10,305 nucleotides of DNA, taken from positions 1-10,305 of the forward strand of contig JAGHCG010000006.1 of NCBI GenBank assembly GCA_021160565.1. The letters run 5' to 3'. This document shows positions 1 to 5,701 of the stretch, in pieces; the first letter of the stretch is position 1; every line of letters begins with the position of its first letter. A program made the translations under genes and the position numbers. This DNA comes from a bacterium. GTDB taxonomy: Bacteria; Ratteibacteria; UBA8468; B48-G9; JAFGKM01. Below the pieces are notes generated by a model. That model saw only the letters and a program-made list of their open reading frames with translations, was not told the origin of the DNA and did no database searches.

Positions 1-401
1 AACTGGGAATAACTTGCAGCATCAATGAAGTAAATTTTATCTTCAATATCTTTGTAATCTATTCCCATCACTTTTGATTTTTCTTTCAATGAAGAAGCAA
101 CAAAAACAGCAGGACTTTCCACAGTAATGAAGCATACAGGATATCCAAGAGATGCCTGAGTAATAGCAAATTGTTCAGCCATAAGGGATTTTCCTGTATC
201 AGAAATTCCGGTGATGTTTACCACAGCAAAAGATGGAAAGCCGCCGAGAGGGATTTTTTTTGGTTTTCCTCTTTCCATTTTTGTAATGAAAAATAAATCA
301 TCCAATCCTTCAATTCCTGTCTTTATTCCAAAAATCTGTGGTGCTTTCTCTCCAGCCTTTTTCAAACTAACAATTCCCTCTTTTAAAATTTTCTCTTCCA
401 T
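1..401 (-). CDS. KaiC/RecA-superfamily ATPase, N-terminal part
   Basis: The first 133 codons are present; the rest lies beyond the left edge. The protein opens with a KaiC-like segment (IKTGIEGLDDLF, residues 26-37) and has a Walker A P-loop, GISDTGKS, at residues 65-72, followed by an alternating hydrophobic stretch (YPVCFITVES, 87-96) typical of the RecA fold. This places it among the KaiC/RadA-like single-domain ATPases, whose roles range from signalling to DNA repair; the partner or substrate cannot be told from the sequence. The ATG at 401 is used because an in-frame TAA lies three codons upstream. No clear Shine-Dalgarno site precedes it. It is divergent from the sulfur operon and shares the 402-677 intergenic region with it. 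The family call is firm; the function is unknown. Confidence 0.8.
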   Translation of the reverse strand, partial: MEEKILKEGIVSLKKAGEKAPQIFGIKTGIEGLDDLFFITKMERGKPKKIPLGGFPSFAVVNITGISDTGKSLMAEQFAITQASLGYPVCFITVESPAVFVASSLKEKSKVMGIDYKDIEDKIYFIDAASYSQ

Positions 402-428
402 GGCATTTATTTAGATGAGTTAGTAGAA

Positions 429-456
429 AGTATGGTTTCAACCAAAACTCTTTCAA
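429..456 (-). promoter_or_regulatory. Weak candidate promoter for the KaiC-like gene
   Basis: On the minus strand TTGAAA (456-451) and CATACT (434-429) are separated by 16 nt, a partial match to sigma70 boxes, and would start RNA about 20 nt before the ATG at 401. A better -35 (TTGACA at 472-467) has no acceptable -10 at 16-18 nt. This is a weak inference from position and partial consensus. Confidence 0.25.
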
Positions 457-458
457 AT

Positions 459-504
459 CCCTTGAGTGTCAACCCTTCCAGATGCGGAGGTTTAGCCTTG
501 GAGG
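459..504. repeat. Degenerate hairpin repeat related to the 2810-2865 element
   Basis: The arm GGTTTAGCCTT (489-499) is identical to one arm of the perfect inverted repeat downstream of thi4. The opposing segment AACCCTTCC (471-479) pairs imperfectly with GGAGGTT (486-492) around a 6-nt loop (480-485). The flank CCTTGAGTG (460-468) also recurs, reverse-complemented, at the left edge of the second element. This looks like a decayed copy of a small dispersed palindromic (REP- or MITE-like) repeat. No coding sequence is visible here. Confidence 0.5.
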
Positions 505-523
505 GTATTTCAAACGAAGGAGT

Positions 524-551
524 TTGACAGAAAAAATATAGGTAGTATAAT
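524..551 (+). promoter_or_regulatory. Consensus sigma70-type promoter of the sulfur operon
   Basis: TTGACA at 524-529 and TATAAT at 546-551 match both consensus boxes exactly, with a 16-nt spacer. Transcription would begin near 558, leaving about 120 nt of leader before the Rrf2 gene. It is the only good promoter seen ahead of the plus-strand gene series, so it probably drives much of the operon. The leader holds the hcp-like remnant. Starts are not confirmed experimentally. Confidence 0.8.
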
Positions 552-568
552 CATTAGAAATATGATTA
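548..568. promoter_or_regulatory. Candidate operator (21-bp dyad) over the -10 box
   Basis: Perfect 7-bp arms TAATCAT (548-554) and ATGATTA (562-568) flank a 7-nt spacer. The dyad covers the last bases of the -10 box and the predicted transcription start, where a bound dimer would block RNA polymerase. The gene just downstream encodes a dimeric Rrf2-family regulator, and these often control their own operons, so autoregulation is the simplest reading. The dyad does not match the E. coli IscR motif that I know, and chance palindromes are common in AT-rich DNA. Confidence 0.45.
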
Positions 569-610
569 AAAAAGTAATATTTTGAGGAGGAGATTGTAGA
601 TAATTTAAAT

Positions 611-664
611 ATGTTTTGTTATCAATGCAGTCAGGTGGCGAAAAAGGAACTGGAAAGGGATTAA
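611..664 (+). pseudogene. Remnant of an hcp (hybrid cluster protein) 5' end, or a short leader ORF
   Basis: A 17-codon ORF reads MFCYQCSQVAKKELERD. Hybrid cluster (prismane) proteins start with MFCYQC-E/S-Q-x-AKGTGC, whose first cysteines bind an iron-sulfur cluster. Changing frame inside the A run at 641-645 (net two extra or one missing base) gives Gly-Thr-Gly at 646-654, continuing the Hcp match past the frame break. Nothing Hcp-like follows; the Rrf2 gene starts 13 nt after the stop. The best reading is a residue of an hcp gene that lost its body by deletion. A GAGGAGG at 584-590 lies about 20 nt before this ATG, too far for a normal ribosome binding site. A translated Cys-containing leader peptide remains possible. 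Confidence 0.55.
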
Positions 665-677
665 AAAGGAGAAAAAG

Positions 678-1118
678 ATGAAATTTTCAACGAGAACAAG
701 GTATGGAATAAGGGCTATGCTTGACCTTGCATACCATTTTAAAGGAAGTCCAGTTCTTGTTAAAGAAATTGCTGAAAGACAGAAGATATCTGAGAAATAT
801 CTTGAACATATAATGCTGGAACTGAAGAAAGCAGGATTTGTTCAGAGTATAAGTGGAGCAAAAGGTGGATATATACTTGCAAAAGACCCTTCAGAAATAA
901 AATTATCTGAACTGGTTGAAGTGCTGGAAGGAACTCTTGCTCCTGTGATGTGTGTTGACCATAAATCTTTATGTCTGAAAGGAGACAGATGTGCAGTGAG
1001 AGAGGTATGGGTGAAGGTTAGAGAGGGAATTAAAAAAGTTCTGGATTCAATCACTTTGAATGACCTTGTGAAGAAAGAAAAAGAAAGAAGGGAAAATATC
1101 TTGATGTACCAGATTTAA
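678..1118 (+). CDS. Rrf2/IscR-family transcriptional regulator
   Basis: A 146-residue protein of usual Rrf2 length. It starts with the family signature [18 protein letters not shown], followed by a winged helix-turn-helix (about 25-70: [18 protein letters not shown], then GAKGGYIL) and a dimerisation helix. Three cysteines, C92, C99 and C105, lie in the cluster-binding loop with spacing CX6CX5C, close to the three cysteines of IscR. The position of IscR's fourth ligand His is Arg108 here. The protein probably binds a [2Fe-2S] or [4Fe-4S] cluster and reports Fe-S or sulfur status; CymR-like cysteine sensing is an alternative. The start is set by AAGGAG at 666-671. It is the first intact gene after the promoter and dyad, and cysK follows after 22 nt, so it likely regulates the whole series. 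Confidence 0.88.
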   Translation: MKFSTRTRYGIRAMLDLAYHFKGSPVLVKEIAERQKISEKYLEHIMLELKKAGFVQSISGAKGGYILAKDPSEIKLSELVEVLEGTLAPVMCVDHKSLCLKGDRCAVREVWVKVREGIKKVLDSITLNDLVKKEKERRENILMYQI

Positions 1119-1140
1119 AGATTATACCGGGAGGAAAGGT

Positions 1141-2052
1141 ATGAAAATAGCAGAGAATATAACAGAGCTGACAGGTAATACTCCTCTTGTGAAATTAAAA
1201 AAATTAACAAAAGGGATTAAAGCAGAGGTAGTTGCTAAACTTGAATTTTTCAATCCATGCGGGAGTATAAAAGATAGAATAGGAGTTTCAATGATAGTGG
1301 ATGCTGAGAAAAAGGGATTGATAAAAAAAGATACTGTAATTATTGAACCAACAAGTGGAAATACAGGAATTGCTCTTGCTTTTGTCTGTGCTGAAAGAGG
1401 ATACAGATTAATTTTAACAATGCCTGAAAGCATGAGTATTGAGAGAAGGAAATTGCTTTCTCTGTTTGGAGCAGAGATTGTTTTAACTCCTGCTGAAGAG
1501 GGAATGACAGGAGCGGTTAAAAAGGCAGAAGAGATTGCGAAAAAATATAAAAATTCCTTTATGCCTCAGCAATTTAAAAATCCTGCAAATCCCGAAATTC
1601 ACAAGAAGACCACAGCAGAGGAGATATGGAAAGATACAGATGGAAAGGTAGATATTATAGTTGCAGGAGTTGGGACAGGTGGTACAATAACAGGAATAGG
1701 TGAGGCGATTAAAAAAAGAAAGAAAAATTTTAAAATTGTAGCAGTGGAACCAGAGAATTCTCCTGTACTTTCAGGAGGTGAACCAGGACCACATGAAATT
1801 CAAGGAATAGGAGCGGGGTTTATTCCAGATGTTTTGAATACAGAAATTATAGATGAAATAATCAGAGTGAAGGATGAAGATGCTATTGAAACAGCAAAGA
1901 GACTGGCAAAGGAAGAGGGGATTTTAGCAGGAATATCAAGTGGGGCAGCAACTTTTGCAGGTATAAAAGTTGCAAAAAGGAAAGAAAATGAAGGAAAGTT
2001 GATAGTTATAATTTTACCAGATACAGGAGAAAGATATTTATCAATATTTTAA
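1141..2052 (+). CDS. cysK: Cysteine synthase (O-acetylserine sulfhydrylase), PLP enzyme
   Basis: This 303-residue protein has the normal CysK length and all key motifs. The PLP lysine is K44 in GSIKDR, preceded by the NPCGS element. The substrate/carboxylate loop TSGNTG is at 71-76, the PLP-phosphate loop GVGTGGT at 176-182, and SSGA at 266-269 binds the pyridine nitrogen side. It joins sulfide with O-acetylserine (or an activated serine such as O-phosphoserine) to form cysteine in the cytoplasm. No serine acetyltransferase gene is in the window, so the activated substrate is not certain. A cystathionine beta-synthase-like role is less likely because there are no CBS or extra domains. GGGAGG at 1129-1134 supports the start. 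It supplies the cysteine that NifS, encoded downstream, consumes. Confidence 0.93.
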   Translation: MKIAENITELTGNTPLVKLKKLTKGIKAEVVAKLEFFNPCGSIKDRIGVSMIVDAEKKGLIKKDTVIIEPTSGNTGIALAFVCAERGYRLILTMPESMSIERRKLLSLFGAEIVLTPAEEGMTGAVKKAEEIAKKYKNSFMPQQFKNPANPEIHKKTTAEEIWKDTDGKVDIIVAGVGTGGTITGIGEAIKKRKKNFKIVAVEPENSPVLSGGEPGPHEIQGIGAGFIPDVLNTEIIDEIIRVKDEDAIETAKRLAKEEGILAGISSGAATFAGIKVAKRKENEGKLIVIILPDTGERYLSIF

Positions 2053-2064
2053 AAAGGGGGAGAA

Positions 2065-2817
2065 ATGATAGATGAGAAAATTATTTCGCAGGCAATAATT
2101 GAAAGTTATATGAAAGAATTGATTTCTTCTCTTGAAGTTGATGTTGCTATTGCAGGGGCCGGTCCATCTGGGTTAATCTGTAGCTATTATCTTGCAAAAG
2201 AAGGAGTTAAAGTTGCTATTTTTGAAAGAAATTTAAAAGTTGGAGGTGGAATGCCCGGTGGAGGAATGATGTTTAACAGAATTGTAGTTCAGGAAGAGGC
2301 AAAAAGTATAATGGAAGAGTTTAATATTACACTCGAAGAATATAAAGATAATCTTTACACAGCAAGTTCAATTGAGACAATATCTGCATTTACCTATAAA
2401 GCAATAAAAAAAGGAGTGAAAATCTTTAATCTTATAGGAGTTGAAGATGTAATAATAAGGGAAAATAGAGTGGGAGGCGTGGTTTTAAATTGGACATCTG
2501 TAGAAATTGCAAATCTTCATGTTGACCCTCTTGGAGTAAAATCAAAATTTGTTGTTGATGCCACAGGACATGATAGTGAAATTTGTAGAATTGTTGAAAA
2601 GAAAGTAGGAGGAGTTGAAGTTAAAGGAGAAAAATCCATGTGGGCAGAAAAGGGAGAAGAGGAAATTATAGAGAATACAAAAGAGGTCTACCCGGGGCTT
2701 ATTGTCTGTGGTATGGCTGCAAATGCTTTCTATGGTTCTCCAAGAATGGGGGCAATTTTTGGCGGAATGTTGTTATCAGGGAAAAAAGCAGCAGAAATTA
2801 TCATCACTCAAGGCTAA
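2065..2817 (+). CDS. thi4: Thi4-type thiazole synthase, sulfide-dependent (archaeal-like)
   Basis: The 250-residue protein has the FAD/NAD-binding motif GAGPSG (31-36), an acidic end to the second strand (IFERN, 52-56), the GGGMPGGGMMFNRI loop (60-73) and the C-terminal GMAANAFYGSPRMGAIFGGML block (from 216) that mark Thi4/ribose-1,5-bisphosphate-type thiazole synthases. Thi4 makes the thiamin thiazole from NAD, glycine and a sulfur source. Yeast and plant enzymes give up an active-site Cys; here the segment VEIANLHVDPLG has His152 at that position, as in methanogen enzymes that use free sulfide with iron and turn over repeatedly. The stop codon lies inside the left arm of the hairpin at 2810-2865. 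AAGGGGGAG just before 2065 is the ribosome site. No other thiamin genes are nearby, so the link to its neighbours is sulfide use. Confidence 0.92.
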   Translation: MIDEKIISQAIIESYMKELISSLEVDVAIAGAGPSGLICSYYLAKEGVKVAIFERNLKVGGGMPGGGMMFNRIVVQEEAKSIMEEFNITLEEYKDNLYTASSIETISAFTYKAIKKGVKIFNLIGVEDVIIRENRVGGVVLNWTSVEIANLHVDPLGVKSKFVVDATGHDSEICRIVEKKVGGVEVKGEKSMWAEKGEEEIIENTKEVYPGLIVCGMAANAFYGSPRMGAIFGGMLLSGKKAAEIIITQG

Positions 2818-2874
2818 ACCTTTCCTCCAAAGAAGAAATACATTCAGGCACCAAGGTTTAGCCTTAAAAGGAGG
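2810..2874. promoter_or_regulatory. Perfect 13-bp inverted repeat plus Shine-Dalgarno: possible RNA switch or REP-like element
   Basis: AAGGCTAAACCTT (2810-2822) and AAGGTTTAGCCTT (2853-2865) are perfect complements around a 30-nt loop. The left arm contains the thi4 stop codon; the right arm ends 2 nt before the Shine-Dalgarno run AAAGGAGG (2867-2874) of the DUF39 gene. The loop holds CCTCC (2824-2828), complementary to GGAGG (2870-2874), so the RNA could fold as an H-type pseudoknot that hides the ribosome site, or as a plain hairpin that leaves it open. No U-run follows, so it is not an intrinsic terminator. It shares its arm with the 459-504 repeat, so it may simply be a dispersed element. 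The inverted repeat is certain; a regulatory role is inferred. Confidence 0.6.
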
Positions 2875-2880
2875 TGTTCT

Positions 2881-4080
2881 ATGAGGAAAACAATAGCAGA
2901 GATAAATGAGAAAATTAAAAAGGGAAAAGCAGTTGTTGTAACAGCAGAAGAACTTATTGATATGTGTAAAAAACAGGGTGTGAAAAAAGTGGCAAAAGAA
3001 ATAGATGTTGTAACGACTGGAACTTTTGGTCCAATGTGTTCTTCTGGTTTATTTATAAATTTTGGTCATGCAAATCCCAGAATAAAAATGGGAGGAGGGA
3101 AAGTATATCTTAATGGAGTACCTGCATATGCTGGGCTTGCTGCGGTTGATGTTTATATAGGAGCAAGTGCTCTTCCTGATAATGACCCCAGAAACACAGA
3201 ATATCCTGGAGATTTTAAATATGGTGGTGGACATGTAATTGAAGACCTTGTTGCAGGGAAAGAAGTAAAACTTGAAGTAATGACTTATAAAACTGATTGT
3301 TATCCCAGAAAGGAACTTTCAACATGGATAAAACTTTCTGATGTGAATGAAGCCATTCTTTTCAATCCAAGAAATTGCTATCAGAATTATAATGTTGCTG
3401 TTAATCTTTCTAAAAAGACAATTTACACCTATATGGGAATTTTAAAACCAGAACTTGGAAATGCAAATTATTGCAGTGCAGGGCAATTATCTCCTCTTTT
3501 AAAAGACCCATATCTTAAAACAATTGGATTTGGAACAAGAATATTTCTTGGAGGAGGAGTGGGTTATGTTGCCTGGTGGGGAACTCAATTCAATCCTTCT
3601 GTAAAGAGAAGAAAAAATGGCATTCCATTATCTCCTGGATGTACTCTTGCTCTTATAGGGGATTTGAAACAGATGAAACCGGAATTTTTAAGAGGTGCTT
3701 CTCTTACTGGTTATGGAGTGAGTTTGATAGTTGGTATTGGGATTCCAATACCTGTATTGAATGAAGAAATTTGCAGGTGGGCTGCAATTCCTGATGAAGA
3801 AATTTATGCACCAGTAGTTGATTACAGCAATGATTACCCAAACTGTAAAGATAAAGTTCTTGGAGAGGTAAATTATGCCCAACTTAAAAGTGGAAAAATA
3901 GAGTTAATGGGAAAGGAAGTTCCAACAGGTTCTCTTTCAAGTTATAAAAAAGCAAAAGAAATTGCCAGTATTCTCAAAGAATGGATTTTAAAAGGAGAAT
4001 TTCTCTTGACTGAAAAAATATTTGATTTTCCGGGACCGGAAAGTGGATATACTTTTAAGTCCCTCAAGATAAGAGAATGA
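2881..4080 (+). CDS. DUF39 (HcyBio) homocysteine biosynthesis protein
   Basis: The 399-residue protein matches the DUF39/HcyBio family (methanogen MA1821-like), recognised by TTGTFGPMCSSGLFINFGH (from 45), GGGKVYLNGVPAYAG (71-85), the GGGVGYVAWWGTQ block (from 224) and SPGCTLALIGDLKQM (from 251). Conserved cysteines C53 and C140 (YKTDCYPR) are candidates to carry a persulfide. In methanogens and some sulfate reducers this family, with a NIL-ferredoxin, converts aspartate semialdehyde and sulfide to homocysteine, bypassing the O-acyl-homoserine route. I see no C-terminal CBS domain, which some homologues carry. AAGGAGGT (2868-2875) gives a very strong start at 2881. The NIL-ferredoxin gene follows after 24 nt, the arrangement expected of the functional pair. 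Family assignment is firm; the reaction is known from relatives only. Confidence 0.9.
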   Translation: MRKTIAEINEKIKKGKAVVVTAEELIDMCKKQGVKKVAKEIDVVTTGTFGPMCSSGLFINFGHANPRIKMGGGKVYLNGVPAYAGLAAVDVYIGASALPDNDPRNTEYPGDFKYGGGHVIEDLVAGKEVKLEVMTYKTDCYPRKELSTWIKLSDVNEAILFNPRNCYQNYNVAVNLSKKTIYTYMGILKPELGNANYCSAGQLSPLLKDPYLKTIGFGTRIFLGGGVGYVAWWGTQFNPSVKRRKNGIPLSPGCTLALIGDLKQMKPEFLRGASLTGYGVSLIVGIGIPIPVLNEEICRWAAIPDEEIYAPVVDYSNDYPNCKDKVLGEVNYAQLKSGKIELMGKEVPTGSLSSYKKAKEIASILKEWILKGEFLLTEKIFDFPGPESGYTFKSLKIRE

Positions 4081-4104
4081 AAATATAATAAACAGGAGGA
4101 AAAA

Positions 4105-4509
4105 ATGGAAGAAAAACTTGTTTTACATTTTCCACCAACATTGATAGATAAACCCATTATTTCAGACCTTGTGAGAAAATACGACCTTCATTTTAATATT
4201 CTGAAAGCATATATTACTCCAGAAGAAGAGGGAAACCTTGTTCTTGAATTGAAAGGAGAGGAGAAAAATCTTAATTCTGCAATTGAAGAACTTAAAAATA
4301 TGGGGGTAAAGGTTCAATCAATAAAAAGTGATGTGAAAATGATAGAGGAAAGATGTATTCACTGTACTGTCTGTATTCCTTTATGTCCGGTTGGAGCGAT
4401 TTATTTTGAAAAGGAAACAGAAAGTGTTAAATTCAATCCAGAAAAATGTATTGCATGTGGGATATGTATAAAAGCATGTCCCACAAAGGCAATGGTTCTT
4501 ACGATTTAA
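4105..4509 (+). CDS. NIL domain plus two-[4Fe-4S] ferredoxin, DUF39 partner
   Basis: A 134-residue protein in two parts. Residues 1-78 form a NIL domain, a ligand-binding fold also found at the end of methionine ABC transporter ATPases (LVLHFPPTLIDKPIISDL, then a beta-alpha-beta pattern). Residues 80-134 are a bacterial-type ferredoxin with two CxxCxxCxxxCP motifs: C84, C87, C90, C94 and C115, C118, C121, C125. It resembles the methanogen MA1822 protein, which is needed with DUF39 for homocysteine synthesis, probably supplying electrons to reduce the imine/thio intermediate. It sits directly behind the DUF39 gene with a good ribosome site (CAGGAGG before 4105). Its clusters depend on the NifS/NifU genes that follow. 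Confidence 0.9.
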   Translation: MEEKLVLHFPPTLIDKPIISDLVRKYDLHFNILKAYITPEEEGNLVLELKGEEKNLNSAIEELKNMGVKVQSIKSDVKMIEERCIHCTVCIPLCPVGAIYFEKETESVKFNPEKCIACGICIKACPTKAMVLTI

Positions 4510-4527
4510 AGAGTGAAAGGAGAGAAA

Positions 4528-5685
4528 ATGGTTTATATGGATTACAATGCCACCACTCCATGTGATAAAAGAGTTGTAGAGGAAATGCTTCCTTTTTTCT
4601 CAGACGAGTTTGGAAATCCCTCTTCTCTTTATAAAAAAGCGAAAAAATCCAGAGAAGCAATTGAGAAAGCAAGAAGTCAGGTGGCAGAATTACTTCACTG
4701 TACACCTGAAGAAATATTTTTCACCTCCGGTGGGACAGAATCTGACAACTGGGCTATTAAGGGAGTTGCTTTTGCTTTGAAAGATAAAGGGAATCATATA
4801 ATAACATCAAAAATTGAACATCATGCTGTTTTAAATACTGTAAAATTCCTTGAAAAAATAGGATTTGAAATTACATATGTTCCTGTTGATAAGTATGGAG
4901 TGGTGGATATTGATTTTATAAAAAAATCCATAAAGAAAGAAACAATTCTTATATCCATCATGTACGCAAATAATGAAATAGGAACAATTCAACCGATAGA
5001 GGAAATTTCGGAAATAGCAAGAAAAAATGGGATTTACTTTCATACAGATGGTGTCCAGGTTGTGGGGAAAATTCCTTTTTCTGTTGAAGAGAAGGGGATA
5101 GACCTTCTTTCACTTTCAGCACATAAATTTTATGGCCCGAAAGGAGTTGGAGCTTTGTACATAAGAAAAGGAGTTAAAATTTTGCCATTCGTTCATGGTG
5201 GTCATCAGGAAAAGGGAAAAAGGGGTGGAACGGAAAATGTACCTGGAATTGTTGGTCTTGGAAAGGCATCAGAAATTGCACAGCAGGAAATGGAAGAAGA
5301 AATGAAAAGAGTGAAAAAACTGAGAGATAAACTTGAAAATGGAATAAAAGAGAAAATTCCTGAAATAGTAATAAATGGACATCCTGAAAAACGTCTTTAT
5401 AATACTCTAAATTTATGTGTGAAATATGTTGAAGGGGAAAGTCTACTTTTAAACCTTGACTTTGAAGGGATATGTGCTTCAAGCGGTTCTGCCTGTACTT
5501 CTGGTTCTCTTGAACCATCCCATGTTTTACTTGCTATAGGGCTTCCTCATGAGATAGCACATGGTTCTTTAAGGTTTTCTCTCGGGAAGTATAACACAGA
5601 TGAAGATGTGGATAAAGTTATAAAGGTTTTACCCGGAATTGTGGAGAAATTAAGGAAAATTTCTCCTTTCTGGAATAATAAATAG
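4528..5685 (+). CDS. nifS: Cysteine desulfurase, NifS/IscS class
   Basis: This 385-residue PLP enzyme takes sulfur from cysteine as a protein persulfide. Landmarks: N-terminal MDYNATTP (4-11), EHHA at 97-100 with the ring-stacking His, the PLP lysine K200 in SAHKFYGPKG, RGGTENV (232-238), and catalytic C323 in the mobile loop SSGSACTSG, followed by the LRFSLGKYNT motif (348-357). The long loop marks the class I (NifS/IscS) type rather than SufS. The ATG at 4528 is chosen because AAAGGAG (4516-4522) precedes it; the in-frame GTG at 4513 overlaps this site. It lies between the ferredoxin and nadA genes, with its scaffold partner two genes on. Sulfur may also pass to MnmA and LarE. Confidence 0.94.
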   Translation: MVYMDYNATTPCDKRVVEEMLPFFSDEFGNPSSLYKKAKKSREAIEKARSQVAELLHCTPEEIFFTSGGTESDNWAIKGVAFALKDKGNHIITSKIEHHAVLNTVKFLEKIGFEITYVPVDKYGVVDIDFIKKSIKKETILISIMYANNEIGTIQPIEEISEIARKNGIYFHTDGVQVVGKIPFSVEEKGIDLLSLSAHKFYGPKGVGALYIRKGVKILPFVHGGHQEKGKRGGTENVPGIVGLGKASEIAQQEMEEEMKRVKKLRDKLENGIKEKIPEIVINGHPEKRLYNTLNLCVKYVEGESLLLNLDFEGICASSGSACTSGSLEPSHVLLAIGLPHEIAHGSLRFSLGKYNTDEDVDKVIKVLPGIVEKLRKISPFWNNK

Positions 5686-5701
5686 AAGAAAAGGGAAAGA
5701 A

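Noticed and set aside
211..414. 67-codon plus-strand ORF at the left edge
   Set aside because: It is antisense to the KaiC-like gene, whose Walker A motif and KaiC signature show that the minus strand is coding.
467..472. Minus-strand TTGACA as the -35 box of the KaiC-like gene
   Set aside because: No sequence resembling TATAAT lies 16-18 nt downstream of it.
434..515. CRISPR-like repeats (TTTCAAA at 451-457 and 508-514, GGTTTCAACC at 434-443)
   Set aside because: The shared words are only 7 nt, with no regular repeat-spacer layout and no cas genes.
558..582. Second dyad AAATAT / ATATTT downstream of the promoter
   Set aside because: Arms of six A/T bases spaced by 13 nt are expected by chance in such AT-rich sequence.
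2053..2064. Thiamin (TPP) riboswitch before thi4
   Set aside because: Only 12 nt separate cysK and thi4, far too little for an aptamer, and no such elements are visible in the operon leader.
2810..2865. Inverted repeat as an intrinsic terminator
   Set aside because: No T-run follows either arm; the DUF39 Shine-Dalgarno comes directly after, and the loop is long (30 nt).
2640..2884. Two plus-strand ORFs over the end of thi4 in other frames
   Set aside because: They are frame shadows; thi4 motifs continue to its stop codon at 2815-2817.
4513..4527. Upstream GTG start for nifS
   Set aside because: It overlaps the Shine-Dalgarno site AAAGGAG used by ATG 4528, and NifS proteins start close to the MDYNATTP motif.
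5174..5518. 114-codon minus-strand ORF inside nifS, and similar antisense ORFs in cysK (1122-1433) and the UroD-Nfu gene (8415-8738)
   Set aside because: They have low-complexity composition, no recognisable motifs, and lie opposite strongly supported genes.
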